Source: CAVPKN01 sp963832835 (GTDB lineage: Bacteria > Chlamydiota > Chlamydiia > Chlamydiales > JAAKFR01). From it: DNA of 64,000 nucleotides. This document shows positions 36,428-46,206 of this stretch, one piece after another. Position 1 is the first letter of the stretch. The number at the start of each line of letters is the position of its first letter. The notes below the pieces were generated by a model. The model worked only from the letters and a program-made list of their open reading frames with translations, ran no database searches and was not told the origin of the DNA. A program made the position numbers and the translations under genes. The stretch is from contig CAWHVD010000001.1 of the NCBI GenBank assembly GCA_963832835.1, forward strand, positions 1,860,001 to 1,924,000. Direction: 5' to 3'.

Positions 36428-37675
36428 ATGCATTTTTTTGTTTATTGTCTCTTCCGGGCTTTTGGTTTTTGCATAGGACAGCTTCCCTATAGGGTAATTC
36501 ATGGGCTGGGAAGATGTGCAGGAACGTGCGCTTATTATCTGCATAGACCCTTCCGCAAAAAGGCCATGTCCAATTTGGCCATCGCTTTTGGGACCACACA
36601 TAGCGAAGAAGAACTGCGAGTGATTGCCATCCAATCCTTTCAAAACTTGATGATTACTCTCTTAGAGTTTTTTCGCCTGAAAAAAAGTCGTGGAAAACTC
36701 TCTGAGATTGTCACCTTGCAAGAAAACTCTCAAATTGATGTACTTCTTAAAAACAAACAAGGAGTGATCTTTTTGTCTGCACATCAAGCGAATTGGGAAA
36801 TTCCTTTTCTTGTCTTGACAGACCGCTATAAAGGTATCGCTATTGGTCGCCCGATTAAAAATCAGTGGCTCTACAAATGGGTACTCTCCGTTCGAGAGAT
36901 GAATGGTGGGAAAATTGTCATGCCAAAAGCTGCCATTCGAGCGGGAATCAAAGCCTTATCCAAAGGGGAATTTCTAGGCATTGTGGGTGATCAAGCTTAC
37001 CCTGAGAGTCCCTACTCCTATCCACTTTTTGGCACGCGGGCATGGACTGCTTCTACACCCGCTCTTTTAGCTTATAAAACAGGCTGTCCATTAGTAGCTG
37101 GCAAGACAAGACGCATCAATGGCCGGTACCATGTCTCAGGTTCCGAGCTGATCTGGCCCAATCTGAATGTTCCTGTGAAAGATGAAGTGCCCCGTATGAT
37201 GGATGCTGCTATGCGCTATTTAGAAACAAGTATTGCCGAGCAGCCCGATCAGTGGATGTGGGTGCATGATCGTTGGAAACAACAAGGGATCGACCACGTC
37301 AAAAGACAGTATCGTTTTGGATTCATCTTGATTATTTTACCTCCCGATCCAAGCCCTTTTTTGGAAATTTTACCCCTTTTTCGGGCCATTTACCCTCGCA
37401 GTTTCTTAACCTTTTTGGTCCCTGAAGGTACATCTATACCTCTCGAAAACTGCAGCGTCAAAGAATACGCAAGTGAAGAGGATCTTTTTATCCGCGATTG
37501 GAGGTTTCAAATGGTTCTCGATTTTTACAATTCCCGTCCGCTCCGTCGTCATTTCCTCAAGTTAGGTGCCTTTAAAGCCCTCCATCTAGGTAAAATGAAA
37601 AAAAATTGCCCTATCCACGAAGCCATTAAATACAAGTTGGTCAAATCCGAATGCCTCACAACCGTTACTTTTTAG
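36428..37675 (+). CDS. lpxL: Lipid A late acyltransferase (LpxL/HtrB family)
   Basis: 415 residues from MHFFVYCLFRA; an upstream ATG at 36389 lies inside the inverted repeat and is unlikely. The LpxL/HtrB catalytic H-x4-E is HQANWE near residues 118-123 (LSAHQANWE), followed by GRPIKNQWLY and the GDQAYPE segment. It transfers a fatty acid to Kdo2-lipid IVA at the inner membrane, which fits the waaA gene seen at 59-1333. The C-terminal 100 residues beyond the acyltransferase core (from LPPDPSPFLEIL) are additional and of unknown function. The stop is 25 bp inside rsmE. Confidence 0.88.
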   Translation: MHFFVYCLFRAFGFCIGQLPYRVIHGLGRCAGTCAYYLHRPFRKKAMSNLAIAFGTTHSEEELRVIAIQSFQNLMITLLEFFRLKKSRGKLSEIVTLQENSQIDVLLKNKQGVIFLSAHQANWEIPFLVLTDRYKGIAIGRPIKNQWLYKWVLSVREMNGGKIVMPKAAIRAGIKALSKGEFLGIVGDQAYPESPYSYPLFGTRAWTASTPALLAYKTGCPLVAGKTRRINGRYHVSGSELIWPNLNVPVKDEVPRMMDAAMRYLETSIAEQPDQWMWVHDRWKQQGIDHVKRQYRFGFILIILPPDPSPFLEILPLFRAIYPRSFLTFLVPEGTSIPLENCSVKEYASEEDLFIRDWRFQMVLDFYNSRPLRRHFLKLGAFKALHLGKMKKNCPIHEAIKYKLVKSECLTTVTF

Positions 37676-38379
37676 ACTCTGCTTTTAAGAGCCAATCAGA
37701 TGTGCTCCTATCGGGTGAAGAGGCTCATCATTTGAGTCGTGTGATGCGCAAGAACCGGGGTGATGAGGTGGAGCTGATCAATGGTAGGCACCAACTAGCG
37801 ACAGCTATCCTACTGGGGATCGAAAAAAAGGGGATTTGCTTGCGCATTATCTCTATTATTGAACATAGCCCACCTAAACGGGCCCTCATTATCTGCCAGG
37901 CGCTTCCCCGATTCAACCGGCTTGAAAACATTGTCGAAAAAGGGACGGAATTGGGAATGACATCGCTTTGGCTTTTCCCAGGTCAATTGAGTGAAAAAAA
38001 GGATCTTTCAGCTAATCAGCTAGACCGTTTGAAGACTATAGCGATTGCAGCTATCAAGCAATCGGGACGTCTTGATTTACCCACTTTTGTTCTCTGCCCC
38101 CCATTGGAGCAGTGGAAACCTCTTGAGTTTCCTGCCTATTTTGGAGATCTGGATCCTGATGCTCCCCCTTTTCTTTCAGCCTTAAATCAAAGTCCCTCGG
38201 ATGACATTCTCTTTTTTGTTGGCCCAGAGGCAGGATTTAGTTCCGTTGAAGAAAACAGACTACACCAGTTGCAAGCTCAAGGAGTGCGTTTGCATCACAA
38301 CATCTTACGCACCGATACAGCCTCTCTTACAGCATTGAGTGTCATCTCCAATTATTTTTTAACCCGTAAGCGCAGCTAA
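37651..38379 (+). CDS. rsmE: 16S rRNA (uracil1498-N3)-methyltransferase
   Basis: 242 residues. Starts MPHNRYFLDSA, with the small PUA-like N-terminal domain containing SGEEAHHLSRVMRKNRGDEV, and ends with a SPOUT knot: KGTELGM near 99, and FVGPEAGFSSVEEN with LRTDTASLTALS (near 190-228), which binds AdoMet. It methylates U1498 of 16S rRNA. Overlaps lpxL by 25 bp in another frame, so it ends the cdaA operon. No odd residues. Confidence 0.95.
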   Translation: MPHNRYFLDSAFKSQSDVLLSGEEAHHLSRVMRKNRGDEVELINGRHQLATAILLGIEKKGICLRIISIIEHSPPKRALIICQALPRFNRLENIVEKGTELGMTSLWLFPGQLSEKKDLSANQLDRLKTIAIAAIKQSGRLDLPTFVLCPPLEQWKPLEFPAYFGDLDPDAPPFLSALNQSPSDDILFFVGPEAGFSSVEENRLHQLQAQGVRLHHNILRTDTASLTALSVISNYFLTRKRS

Positions 38380-38487
38380 CTAGAAGGAGTTATATAATAC
38401 CATTCCCTCTAAATATTAATTCTCAATTAATGAGCGATCAAGTACCTTGGGCTGCGGGTTTTGTATCTAGGATGAAAACTTGCTGAA

Positions 38488-41358
38488 ATGAGCCATTCTT
38501 TTTTTGAAGAAATCCAAAATTTTTCCTCCTTTTGGAAGAAACATAGGTACTGTTTATCTGCCGATAGCGTGGAAAAAGGGATTCGCTTCTTATCGACCAG
38601 TTCTCCCACCTTCCGCTCTCAATATTCCTGCTTTTTTTTGACCAAATTACTCAATGCATTCTGCGTCTTTGAACAAAAGATCACACGCCAAAAAGAGATC
38701 TCACCTCTATACAGAGGTATGTTTTTCCGTCTATTTAAACCCCAACAATCGGAAAATAGCACCCTTGGGATCGCTGTCGGTATTCAACTAAATAGCAATA
38801 CTGAATTCTTATCCCAAGAGCGCCTTCTACAGACTATTTTGCACATCATTCCGGGCGTAGTTTCAATTCCCCAAAAAGCCTACCAATACCGTGACGATGA
38901 AGCGGGTTTATTATTCATTTATCAGGAAATTGAAAAAAAAAGAGGGCGGGGCTTTTCAGCTAGTGACATCGGAGAACTCAAGAAATTTTTCCCCAAAGAG
39001 CTTGAGGATAATGTCGAATGCTATTCTCCCTCTTTATTCTTGATCCGCAATGAGGAAGAGATCTTTCGCAATATCGTACAGATGAGCCGAGAGTTTCACC
39101 AAGCTGGAGATTTGCCTCAGGTCATGATTTCTTTTCAAGAACAGACTGCCAAGGGAATCCTCCTTTTTTCTGTGGTAATTGTCAGGCTAGCCACCGATAC
39201 CACTCCCAGTTTGAGAGAACTGAGTAAATTGCTTCCTCAAACCATCCAGCTCATTCCTGAAATGACCTCAGAAATCGGTACCCTTGATAAGGGACACATC
39301 AAAGAGGCCAACATCACCATTTTTGAAGTAGACAGCAGTCTCTTTGCCAGAAAAAATAGTTCTATCGACCTACGGGAAGTACGCTTATATGTTGCTAAAG
39401 CCTTAGAATTAATGATCGGAGAATTCCGAGATTACAATGGCGGGCTTTTCTCCAAGCAACATCAACAACTACGGGCCATACAAGAAATAGTGAGGGGTAC
39501 AGACAAATCCTTTCTCGAATCTTTGTTTTATTCGTTTACTCCCTCCCTCTTCCAGACATTCATTCTACCTGAAGCTGGAAAGGTATGTGCTTCCCTATTT
39601 TTGGAAGCTAAACGATCATCTCTCACTATCACAAAGCCCTACGAGCTGCTCGAATACCATGAAACCTCATTTTCTGTGGTTGTCATTAAAACAAAGCTCG
39701 AGCACCTAAAGACTTCTCTCATTGAAGAGGTGATGAACTTTTCTTTAGCGCTGCACCAATTTGGGTATGCAACCCAGTGTATTAATGGAGAATATTACTT
39801 AGGTCTCGTCTACCAATATCCAACCAGCAGAGAGTGGCTTGATGGGCTTCAAGCCATACTCAATGATGCTTGCAATACCCCTAAACAAGATCGAAAATTT
39901 CTTCGGATCAATTATGTCGACGGTGACCCTCTCTCCCTCAATCCTCAAATCGGTCTCGATCTACGCTGCCGATCCATCCAAAAAGCTCTTTTTGAAGGGT
40001 TAACACGAATCGCTCCCTCTGGAACTCCTGTGCTGGCAGCCGCCCAGAGTGTGGTAGTTTCACCTGATGGAATGACCTATCTTTTTACTTTGAAAAAACT
40101 CCAGTGGTCCAACGGTGAAGAGGTTACCGCTTTCCAATTTGAAAAGTCCTGGAAAAAAGCGGTTCGTTCACCCTCGTGCCTCCGCCCCGATTTTTTTTAT
40201 GTCCTCCAAAATGCTCGCAAAGCCCATTTTAAGCAGGTAGATATCGATGATATTGGTGTCAAGGCACTTGACGCACAGATTCTGCAAGTGACTCTAGAAC
40301 ACCCTGCCCCCTATTTACTAGAAATGCTCGCGCACCCACTCTTTTTTCCCCTGTATGAAGAGTCCGGGGAGCCTTATGTTTTTTGTGGACCATTCACACT
40401 CCTTTCATGGCAGCGCCATCAATCTATCGTCCTCATCAAAAATCCTTATTACTGGGACTTTGAAAATGTCAAGTTGGAGGGGATTGAAATTTCCATCATC
40501 CGCGATCCCCACCTCTCCTTCGAAAAATATGAACGGGGTGAGCTCGATTGGATAGGAGGCCCTTTTAGCCCACTGCCTCCCGAGATCGCCGAAGGGATCC
40601 AGGAGAGATTGCATAGCGTCGATATCCCAGGAGTTGCTTGGTTGTACTGCAACCTGGCGCATCCTCTTTTCTCTTCATGCAAGGTCCGAAAAGCACTTGC
40701 TATTGCTCTGGATAGAGATTTGCTATGCCAAAAAGCGCTTCTCACGCCCTCCCCTCTTAAAACACATGTACCCACAGAGCTCTCTCTTTTAGGGCCTGAG
40801 GACATCTACCCTACAGCTGATCGAGAGCAAGCAATTGCCTTGTTTGAAGAGGGCCTACGCGAAACGGGTTGCAGCCGCAATACCCTGCTAGATTTAAGGT
40901 TGTTGCACTCCCATATACCTGGGCAAAAAGAACTTGCCATGGAGATCCAAAGGCAATGGCAGGACATGTTCGGGATCCAAATCCGACGCGTCGAGGAAAC
41001 CTGGAACAGCTTCTCTCATCAACTAGACAACCGGTTGATCCATTTCGGTACCTGTTACCGCCATCCTTTTTATAAGCACTCAATGTATTTCTTTCAGATT
41101 TTCTATGAGGCGACCAACATCCATAATGCATTTGGTTGGCATAGTGACACGTTCAACTATTGGATCGATCAAGCTCGCGCATTTCCCGAAGAAAAGTCTT
41201 ATCTCAAGCAGGCCGAGCTGGAATTATTGGAACAAATGCCAGTCATACCTATTCACGGAGTAAGCTATCAATACCTGGCACGCAGTGATGTGCAAGGCAT
41301 TTATTTTTGTCAATCGGGTGATGTGGATTTCAAATGGATTTTTTTTAAAGAGGAATAA
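38488..41358 (+). CDS. OppA-type binding protein fused to an unknown N-terminal domain
   Basis: 956 residues. From about 466 on it is a complete family-5 solute-binding protein (RINYVDGDPLSLNPQIG, ALFEGLTRIAPSGTP, FCGPFTLLSWQRH). Residues 1-460 are another domain, shared with 43140-45878: IEKKRGRGFSASDIGELKKF, REFHQAGDLPQVMISFQEQT and GEFRDYNGGLFSKQ. I do not recognise it. The N-terminus (MSHSFFEEIQNFSS) has no signal peptide or lipobox, which is strange for a binding protein that should be periplasmic. Either the protein is cytoplasmic or it leaves the cell by another route such as type III secretion; both are inference. The next OppA starts 4 bp after its stop. Confidence 0.8.
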   Translation: MSHSFFEEIQNFSSFWKKHRYCLSADSVEKGIRFLSTSSPTFRSQYSCFFLTKLLNAFCVFEQKITRQKEISPLYRGMFFRLFKPQQSENSTLGIAVGIQLNSNTEFLSQERLLQTILHIIPGVVSIPQKAYQYRDDEAGLLFIYQEIEKKRGRGFSASDIGELKKFFPKELEDNVECYSPSLFLIRNEEEIFRNIVQMSREFHQAGDLPQVMISFQEQTAKGILLFSVVIVRLATDTTPSLRELSKLLPQTIQLIPEMTSEIGTLDKGHIKEANITIFEVDSSLFARKNSSIDLREVRLYVAKALELMIGEFRDYNGGLFSKQHQQLRAIQEIVRGTDKSFLESLFYSFTPSLFQTFILPEAGKVCASLFLEAKRSSLTITKPYELLEYHETSFSVVVIKTKLEHLKTSLIEEVMNFSLALHQFGYATQCINGEYYLGLVYQYPTSREWLDGLQAILNDACNTPKQDRKFLRINYVDGDPLSLNPQIGLDLRCRSIQKALFEGLTRIAPSGTPVLAAAQSVVVSPDGMTYLFTLKKLQWSNGEEVTAFQFEKSWKKAVRSPSCLRPDFFYVLQNARKAHFKQVDIDDIGVKALDAQILQVTLEHPAPYLLEMLAHPLFFPLYEESGEPYVFCGPFTLLSWQRHQSIVLIKNPYYWDFENVKLEGIEISIIRDPHLSFEKYERGELDWIGGPFSPLPPEIAEGIQERLHSVDIPGVAWLYCNLAHPLFSSCKVRKALAIALDRDLLCQKALLTPSPLKTHVPTELSLLGPEDIYPTADREQAIALFEEGLRETGCSRNTLLDLRLLHSHIPGQKELAMEIQRQWQDMFGIQIRRVEETWNSFSHQLDNRLIHFGTCYRHPFYKHSMYFFQIFYEATNIHNAFGWHSDTFNYWIDQARAFPEEKSYLKQAELELLEQMPVIPIHGVSYQYLARSDVQGIYFCQSGDVDFKWIFFKEE

Positions 41359-41361
41359 AAG

Positions 41362-42954
41362 ATGTTATTTAAGCAAGTTCTGCAATTGGCTCTACCTATT
41401 ATGCTTTTGTTAGGAAGCTGTAGCCAACCTAAGGAACCCTCTGTGCGGCAGCAAACTCTACGCATCAATTTTCAGGATGGCGACCTTCCATCGACCCACC
41501 CGCATATCGGGATCGATTACCGAATTCGCTCGCTTCAATCGGCCCTTTTTGAAGGATTAACCCGTATGGACCCTGAGGGCCATCCTCAACCAGCTGCAGC
41601 CGAAACCATCCTCGTTTCTGAGGACCAGACCCGCTATACCTTCAATCTGCGCCCTTCGGTATGGTCAAATGCGGAGCCCCTCACCGCATATCATTTCGCC
41701 GACACCTGGAAACAAGCGATCGCAAAGGGATCTGCTTGCGTACGGCCAGACCTCTTTTACATCATTAAAAATGCCGAGAAAATCAAAAAAGGAATCCTCC
41801 CTTTAAGTGAGGCTGGTATCCACGTCGTTGACTCAAAAACACTGGAGATTGAGCTTGAGCATCCCGCTCCCTATTTTCTTGAATTGATCTCCAATCCCAT
41901 GTTTTCGCCCCTTTTTGACAAAACTGAGGAGCCCATTGTCTTCAACGGCCCATTTCTCATCGACACCTGGAAACATGATCAGACTATCTCACTTAAAAAA
42001 AATCAGCTGTATTGGGATTCTCAAAATGTCTCTTTGGATCGAATAGAGATTATGGTGGTTACAGATCCTGCTACTGCCTTCCAGCTCTTCGAAAAAGGAG
42101 AGCTCGATTGGATCGGTAGTCCTTTTAGTTGCCTGCCAACCGACATGATTCCCTCATGTGCCAAAACAGGTATGCTTAAACACAAAGAGGTTGCACGTAT
42201 CTATTGGCTTTACTGCAACAATCAAATACTTCCTTTTAATAACCCTTCGATCCGCAAGGCGTTAAGCTATGCTATCGATCGTAAGGACATCGTGGATCAT
42301 GTTCTTCTCGGTCAAACTGCTGCAACTGCTCCCTTGCCAATAGCTCTCTCTTTGATTGGAGAGCGCTCTCTTCCTGGACATGGAGATACAGGATTAGCTT
42401 GTCAGTTTTTCGCACAAGGCCTGGATGAACTAGGTCTTACCCCCGAAACGTTTCCTAAGATCACGCTTTCACACAGCCATATTACCGGTCAGCGCCAACT
42501 GGCCGAAATCATCCAGAGCAACTGGCAAACAACTTTGGGGATAACAGTTGTTTTAGAAGGATTTGAGTGGAATCATTTTTTTAGCAACCTCTCCCATGGA
42601 AATTTTGAAGTGGGTGGGTGCATCAAGAGCGCTCTTTTCCGCGATCCGATGTATCACTTAGAATTGCTGCAAGATAAATCGCATTCCTATAATGTAGGTC
42701 GCTGGGAAGATCCTGTATATAAGACCCTCTTGGAACAAGCGCGTGTAACGACCGATCTGGCAGCCAGATCTACTCTTTTACGGAACGCTGAGCAAATTTT
42801 GCTCGAACAGATGCCGGTGATCCCCATTTACAGCGAGACTTATCTGTATATGATTCGACCTCACATAGAGAGAGTCGTCATCCACGATTTGGGGCATGTC
42901 GATTTCAAATGGGTCAAAAGTCAGTTGAAAAACGCTGGATCCTTGGAAAATTGA
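41362..42954 (+). CDS. oppA: Oligopeptide-binding lipoprotein OppA
   Basis: 530 residues with a lipoprotein signal (ALPIMLLLGSC, lipidated Cys near 20) and a full SBP_bac_5 domain: RINFQDGDLPSTHPHIGID, ALFEGLTRMDPEG, WSNAEPLTAYHFADTWKQA and the C-terminal EQMPVIPIYSETYLYMI. It binds peptides for an Opp ABC transporter; the permease and ATPases are not in this window. Chlamydiae carry several such genes. It is closely related to the C-terminal half of the preceding gene and lies 3 bp behind it, so the pair probably arose by tandem duplication. Confidence 0.92.
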   Translation: MLFKQVLQLALPIMLLLGSCSQPKEPSVRQQTLRINFQDGDLPSTHPHIGIDYRIRSLQSALFEGLTRMDPEGHPQPAAAETILVSEDQTRYTFNLRPSVWSNAEPLTAYHFADTWKQAIAKGSACVRPDLFYIIKNAEKIKKGILPLSEAGIHVVDSKTLEIELEHPAPYFLELISNPMFSPLFDKTEEPIVFNGPFLIDTWKHDQTISLKKNQLYWDSQNVSLDRIEIMVVTDPATAFQLFEKGELDWIGSPFSCLPTDMIPSCAKTGMLKHKEVARIYWLYCNNQILPFNNPSIRKALSYAIDRKDIVDHVLLGQTAATAPLPIALSLIGERSLPGHGDTGLACQFFAQGLDELGLTPETFPKITLSHSHITGQRQLAEIIQSNWQTTLGITVVLEGFEWNHFFSNLSHGNFEVGGCIKSALFRDPMYHLELLQDKSHSYNVGRWEDPVYKTLLEQARVTTDLAARSTLLRNAEQILLEQMPVIPIYSETYLYMIRPHIERVVIHDLGHVDFKWVKSQLKNAGSLEN

Positions 42955-43139
42955 TGATTTTGGCAGTCAATTGCACAGGGGTCTGCTTGCAACTCGTACC
43001 ATATGTCGATGAGGACATATCCGAACAGTTAGACTAGAAGACATGGCGGCAAAAATTGCTTCCAAAAGGATGATTTTAAAAGAGCCAGAGGTTCCACAAC
43101 TGACCTCAAGGGGCATAAATATCTAGGTACTTCTACCCC

Positions 43140-45878
43140 ATGCACAAACGATTGCGCGAAGAGATCGAAAAAGCGATCTTGAAATACCCTAATCTGTTTG
43201 ATGCGCGTTTGCATAATGGCCTTGCCAGGCTTTGTGCAAATGCGCCAGACAATTTCCTCACTTCGCGCTCTAATAAACATCTGAAAAGCCTAATCGTTGT
43301 TCAATTTTTCATGCAGAAGAAAATTGAACATGCACTAGAGGAAAAAAATGCAGATCACGATTTGCTTTTGGTCCGGCTGCTTCAAATTGGTTCGCGCATC
43401 TGTTGCGCCATCTGCTACCATTCCTCTTATAGCTTTCACCAAGAGCAACTCCTCTCAATTTTTCATACTCTACTGCCCGGTATTCAAACCAAGCAACACT
43501 CTTCATATACATGGTTTCATCCCATTCTTTCCTATCAGTTCAGCTACTTCGAAGTGGAAAAAATGCGCGGAAAGGGTCTTTCCACCAAAGATCTGCGTTT
43601 CTTCGAAAAATCGATCCGTGAGCAGCTTCTAGCAGTCTCACCTAGAACACCAACCATATTCTGGCCCTACAACACAGAAGAATCATTCCGCCAGGTACAG
43701 TTCCTACAAAAAGAACTTCACAATCCTACCGATCTTCCTCATATCTCGATCCTTTTTCAGGAACAAACCCTCACAACTCTTGAATTTTTGATCCATTATG
43801 CACGCCCTAAAGGCCCTAACCCCATTGAAGAAGCATTAGAAAGACTCCCTCACTCTTTCGATTCCTTTCTCCGTTTTAAAAAATTCGTGTCTCAACCCTT
43901 TCCAATTGAGATCGGCGCTTTTTCTCTGAAGGTCCCCTCCTCTGTATTCGATGTGCGCGGATCCATCAACCTCCTTTACGCAAGACGGTATATCGCTAAA
44001 TATTTAGAAATGATCTGCGGTCCATTCCGGGATTATAACGGGGGGCTTTTTGAAAAGCAGCAGTATCAATTTGAGATCCTGCGTGTCAACTTAAGCGATA
44101 AAATCCCCCTTTTCGATCTGTTTGCTGAAAAGGTCTTCTATGCACTTCATCCGATCGAAGCCCGGCTTGGCCTCTCGTTAAAAGATGCAGAAAGCCTCTT
44201 TTTAGCCTTCTCAGAAATCCTTCAATCTAAAGAGACCTATGCTATCTCACGTATAGGGGAGAGTGTCATCGTAGTAAAAAATGGACACAGCTCGGAGGTC
44301 ATTGCCTCTGTTTACAGAGAAGCTGCTGTCGACACAACAGCTTTCGCTCATCTCAACCTGGGTACTGCCGATTATTTTTGCTGCATAGGACCTCATGTGG
44401 GAGTCGACATTCCCGCTCTGATCACACAAAAAACCTCTGTGCAGAAAAAAATACGGCCCCTGCGGCTCAGTTTCCAAGAAGGAGCCCCACCTTCTCTCAA
44501 TCCACATCTTTCCTCAGGAGACATGCGTTGTAGGATGCTGGGCAAGCTCCTATTTGAAGGGCTCATCCGCTTAAATTCACTGGGAGAACCCGAACCCGCC
44601 GGGGCGATCGAATATTATGCCTCTGAAGATGGTCTTAGGTATACCTTTAAACTCCGTAGCTCTTTTTGGTCGAATGGTGAAAAGGTTACTGCGATCGATT
44701 ACGTGACCAGTTGGCAACGGGCACTACGCGACTGTGTGAGCCATCCTGAACAGCTCTTTGTGATCAAAAATGCGCGGCTATTTAAAGATTTCCAATGTGA
44801 CAGCACAAAACTGGGAGTGCGCGCCGAAGACTCCAAAACACTCGAGGTCGAGCTCGAATATCCCGACCCCTACTTCTTACATAAACTCGCTCAACCCTTC
44901 TTTTTCCCTGTTTTTGGTTCCATGCGTGAACCCAAATGGTTTAACGGTCCTTATATCATCCACAGCCAAACCCACCAGGGACTCCTTTTGGAGAGAAATC
45001 CTTACTTTTGGAAAACTAACCTCTCCTACTTAGAACAGATCGAGATCAAATGGCTGGGTGACATGGAAGAGATTTACCGCATGTTCGAGGAGGGGCAGAC
45101 CGATTGGATTGGAAGCCCCTTAAGCACACTCTCCCCGGGCCATATCCAGCTTCTGCAGATTAAAAACCAGCTCAAAACACGCAAAGTAAACCGCCGTTTC
45201 CTCTTACATTTTAATACAAAACTGGCCCATTTATCCCACCCCAATATCCGCCATGCCCTTAGCCTGTCGATCGAACGTTCTTTGATCTGTGATAAAATAT
45301 TTCCCCTAAGTACCCCTCTATTTCACATTGCATCACCCAGGGAAAACGTACAAAAACTATTTGAGAAAGGGCTTAAAGAAATCCATATGTCAAAAGAAAA
45401 TTTTCCACCTCTCACCTTCACCTACTCTCATCAAACCGGACGCGAGGCACTCGCACAATTTCTCCAAGCAGCTTGGCAACAACAACTCGGGATTTCTATC
45501 CACATAGAACAAATTGATTGGAACCTTTTTCGCAATAAACTTGAAAAAGGGGAATTTGAAATCACTGGCACTATCCAAGAAACATTAGAAAATGCTCCTC
45601 TCGAATTTCTAGAACGCTTTGAGGGAACCAGCTCATGGAATTTTTCACAATGGCAGCACTCAGGCTACCGTTCCTTCTTAGACCTAGCACGGCAAGCCAA
45701 AGAAGGAGGAAGACGGCTTGAGCTCCAAAATAAAGCGGAGGCTATTCTTAGCGCAGAAGCTCCCTTTACTCCCCTATTTTGTTGCTCCCATTTGTACGCA
45801 CATCACCCCGGCCTCAAAAATTACTTTTTAGACCAGGAAGGCTGTGTCGACTTCTCCCAAGCCTATTTCGAAGAATAA
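43140..45878 (+). CDS. OppA-type binding protein fused to an unknown N-terminal domain (second)
   Basis: 912 residues. Residues 1-430 share with 38488-41358 the motifs VEKMRGKGLSTKDLRFFEK, KELHNPTDLPHISILFQEQT and GPFRDYNGGLFEKQ, and are unlike any domain I know. From about 437 follows a family-5 binding domain (RLSFQEGAPPSLNPHLSS, KLLFEGLIRLN, WSNGEKVTAIDYVTSW). The start MHKRLREEIEKAILKY is charged: no signal peptide. The stop TAA is part of the MITE copy C that begins at 45878. There is a 185-bp gap before it with no recognised feature. The pair may be a related subfamily restricted to these bacteria. Confidence 0.8.
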   Translation: MHKRLREEIEKAILKYPNLFDARLHNGLARLCANAPDNFLTSRSNKHLKSLIVVQFFMQKKIEHALEEKNADHDLLLVRLLQIGSRICCAICYHSSYSFHQEQLLSIFHTLLPGIQTKQHSSYTWFHPILSYQFSYFEVEKMRGKGLSTKDLRFFEKSIREQLLAVSPRTPTIFWPYNTEESFRQVQFLQKELHNPTDLPHISILFQEQTLTTLEFLIHYARPKGPNPIEEALERLPHSFDSFLRFKKFVSQPFPIEIGAFSLKVPSSVFDVRGSINLLYARRYIAKYLEMICGPFRDYNGGLFEKQQYQFEILRVNLSDKIPLFDLFAEKVFYALHPIEARLGLSLKDAESLFLAFSEILQSKETYAISRIGESVIVVKNGHSSEVIASVYREAAVDTTAFAHLNLGTADYFCCIGPHVGVDIPALITQKTSVQKKIRPLRLSFQEGAPPSLNPHLSSGDMRCRMLGKLLFEGLIRLNSLGEPEPAGAIEYYASEDGLRYTFKLRSSFWSNGEKVTAIDYVTSWQRALRDCVSHPEQLFVIKNARLFKDFQCDSTKLGVRAEDSKTLEVELEYPDPYFLHKLAQPFFFPVFGSMREPKWFNGPYIIHSQTHQGLLLERNPYFWKTNLSYLEQIEIKWLGDMEEIYRMFEEGQTDWIGSPLSTLSPGHIQLLQIKNQLKTRKVNRRFLLHFNTKLAHLSHPNIRHALSLSIERSLICDKIFPLSTPLFHIASPRENVQKLFEKGLKEIHMSKENFPPLTFTYSHQTGREALAQFLQAAWQQQLGISIHIEQIDWNLFRNKLEKGEFEITGTIQETLENAPLEFLERFEGTSSWNFSQWQHSGYRSFLDLARQAKEGGRRLELQNKAEAILSAEAPFTPLFCCSHLYAHHPGLKNYFLDQEGCVDFSQAYFEE

Positions 45879-46040
45879 TACCATTTTCAGAAAATAAAGC
45901 CATGAAGTGGCACTGTATAACACGCCATTTTTGAACGATCCTTTCTCGCTTAGGTGCAAAAACATAGGCTTCGAAACAATCATCCCAATCTGTCATGTTA
46001 CCCAGTGCCACTTCCTGGCTTTATTTTCTGGAAATGGTAT
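45878..46040 (+). mobile_element. MITE-like inverted-repeat element, copy C
   Basis: 163 bp, the same length and orientation as copy A, from ATACCATTTTCAGAAAATAA to TTATTTTCTGGAAATGGTAT. Its first base completes the TAA stop of the preceding gene. From 46041 to 46206 no feature is visible except the ATG region of the next gene. Confidence 0.85.
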
Positions 46041-46206
46041 AAGAGCTTTTCTGCTTGGTAAACTGGGTCTGCCTTAAGGATTCTGCCGGCTCGTGAATAG
46101 TCACAAAACTTGACTATGAGAACGTCTCGAAACACTCTTTTTTTCTAGATTTTTTTCCTTAATTGCATAAACTCAGAAGAGTTTAAGGACAAATGGGAAT
46201 ACAGGG

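Noticed and set aside
38393..38407. Fifth MITE copy (TATAATACCATTCCC)
   Set aside because: Only about 10 bases match the element end and no opposite end follows; chance or a tiny relic.
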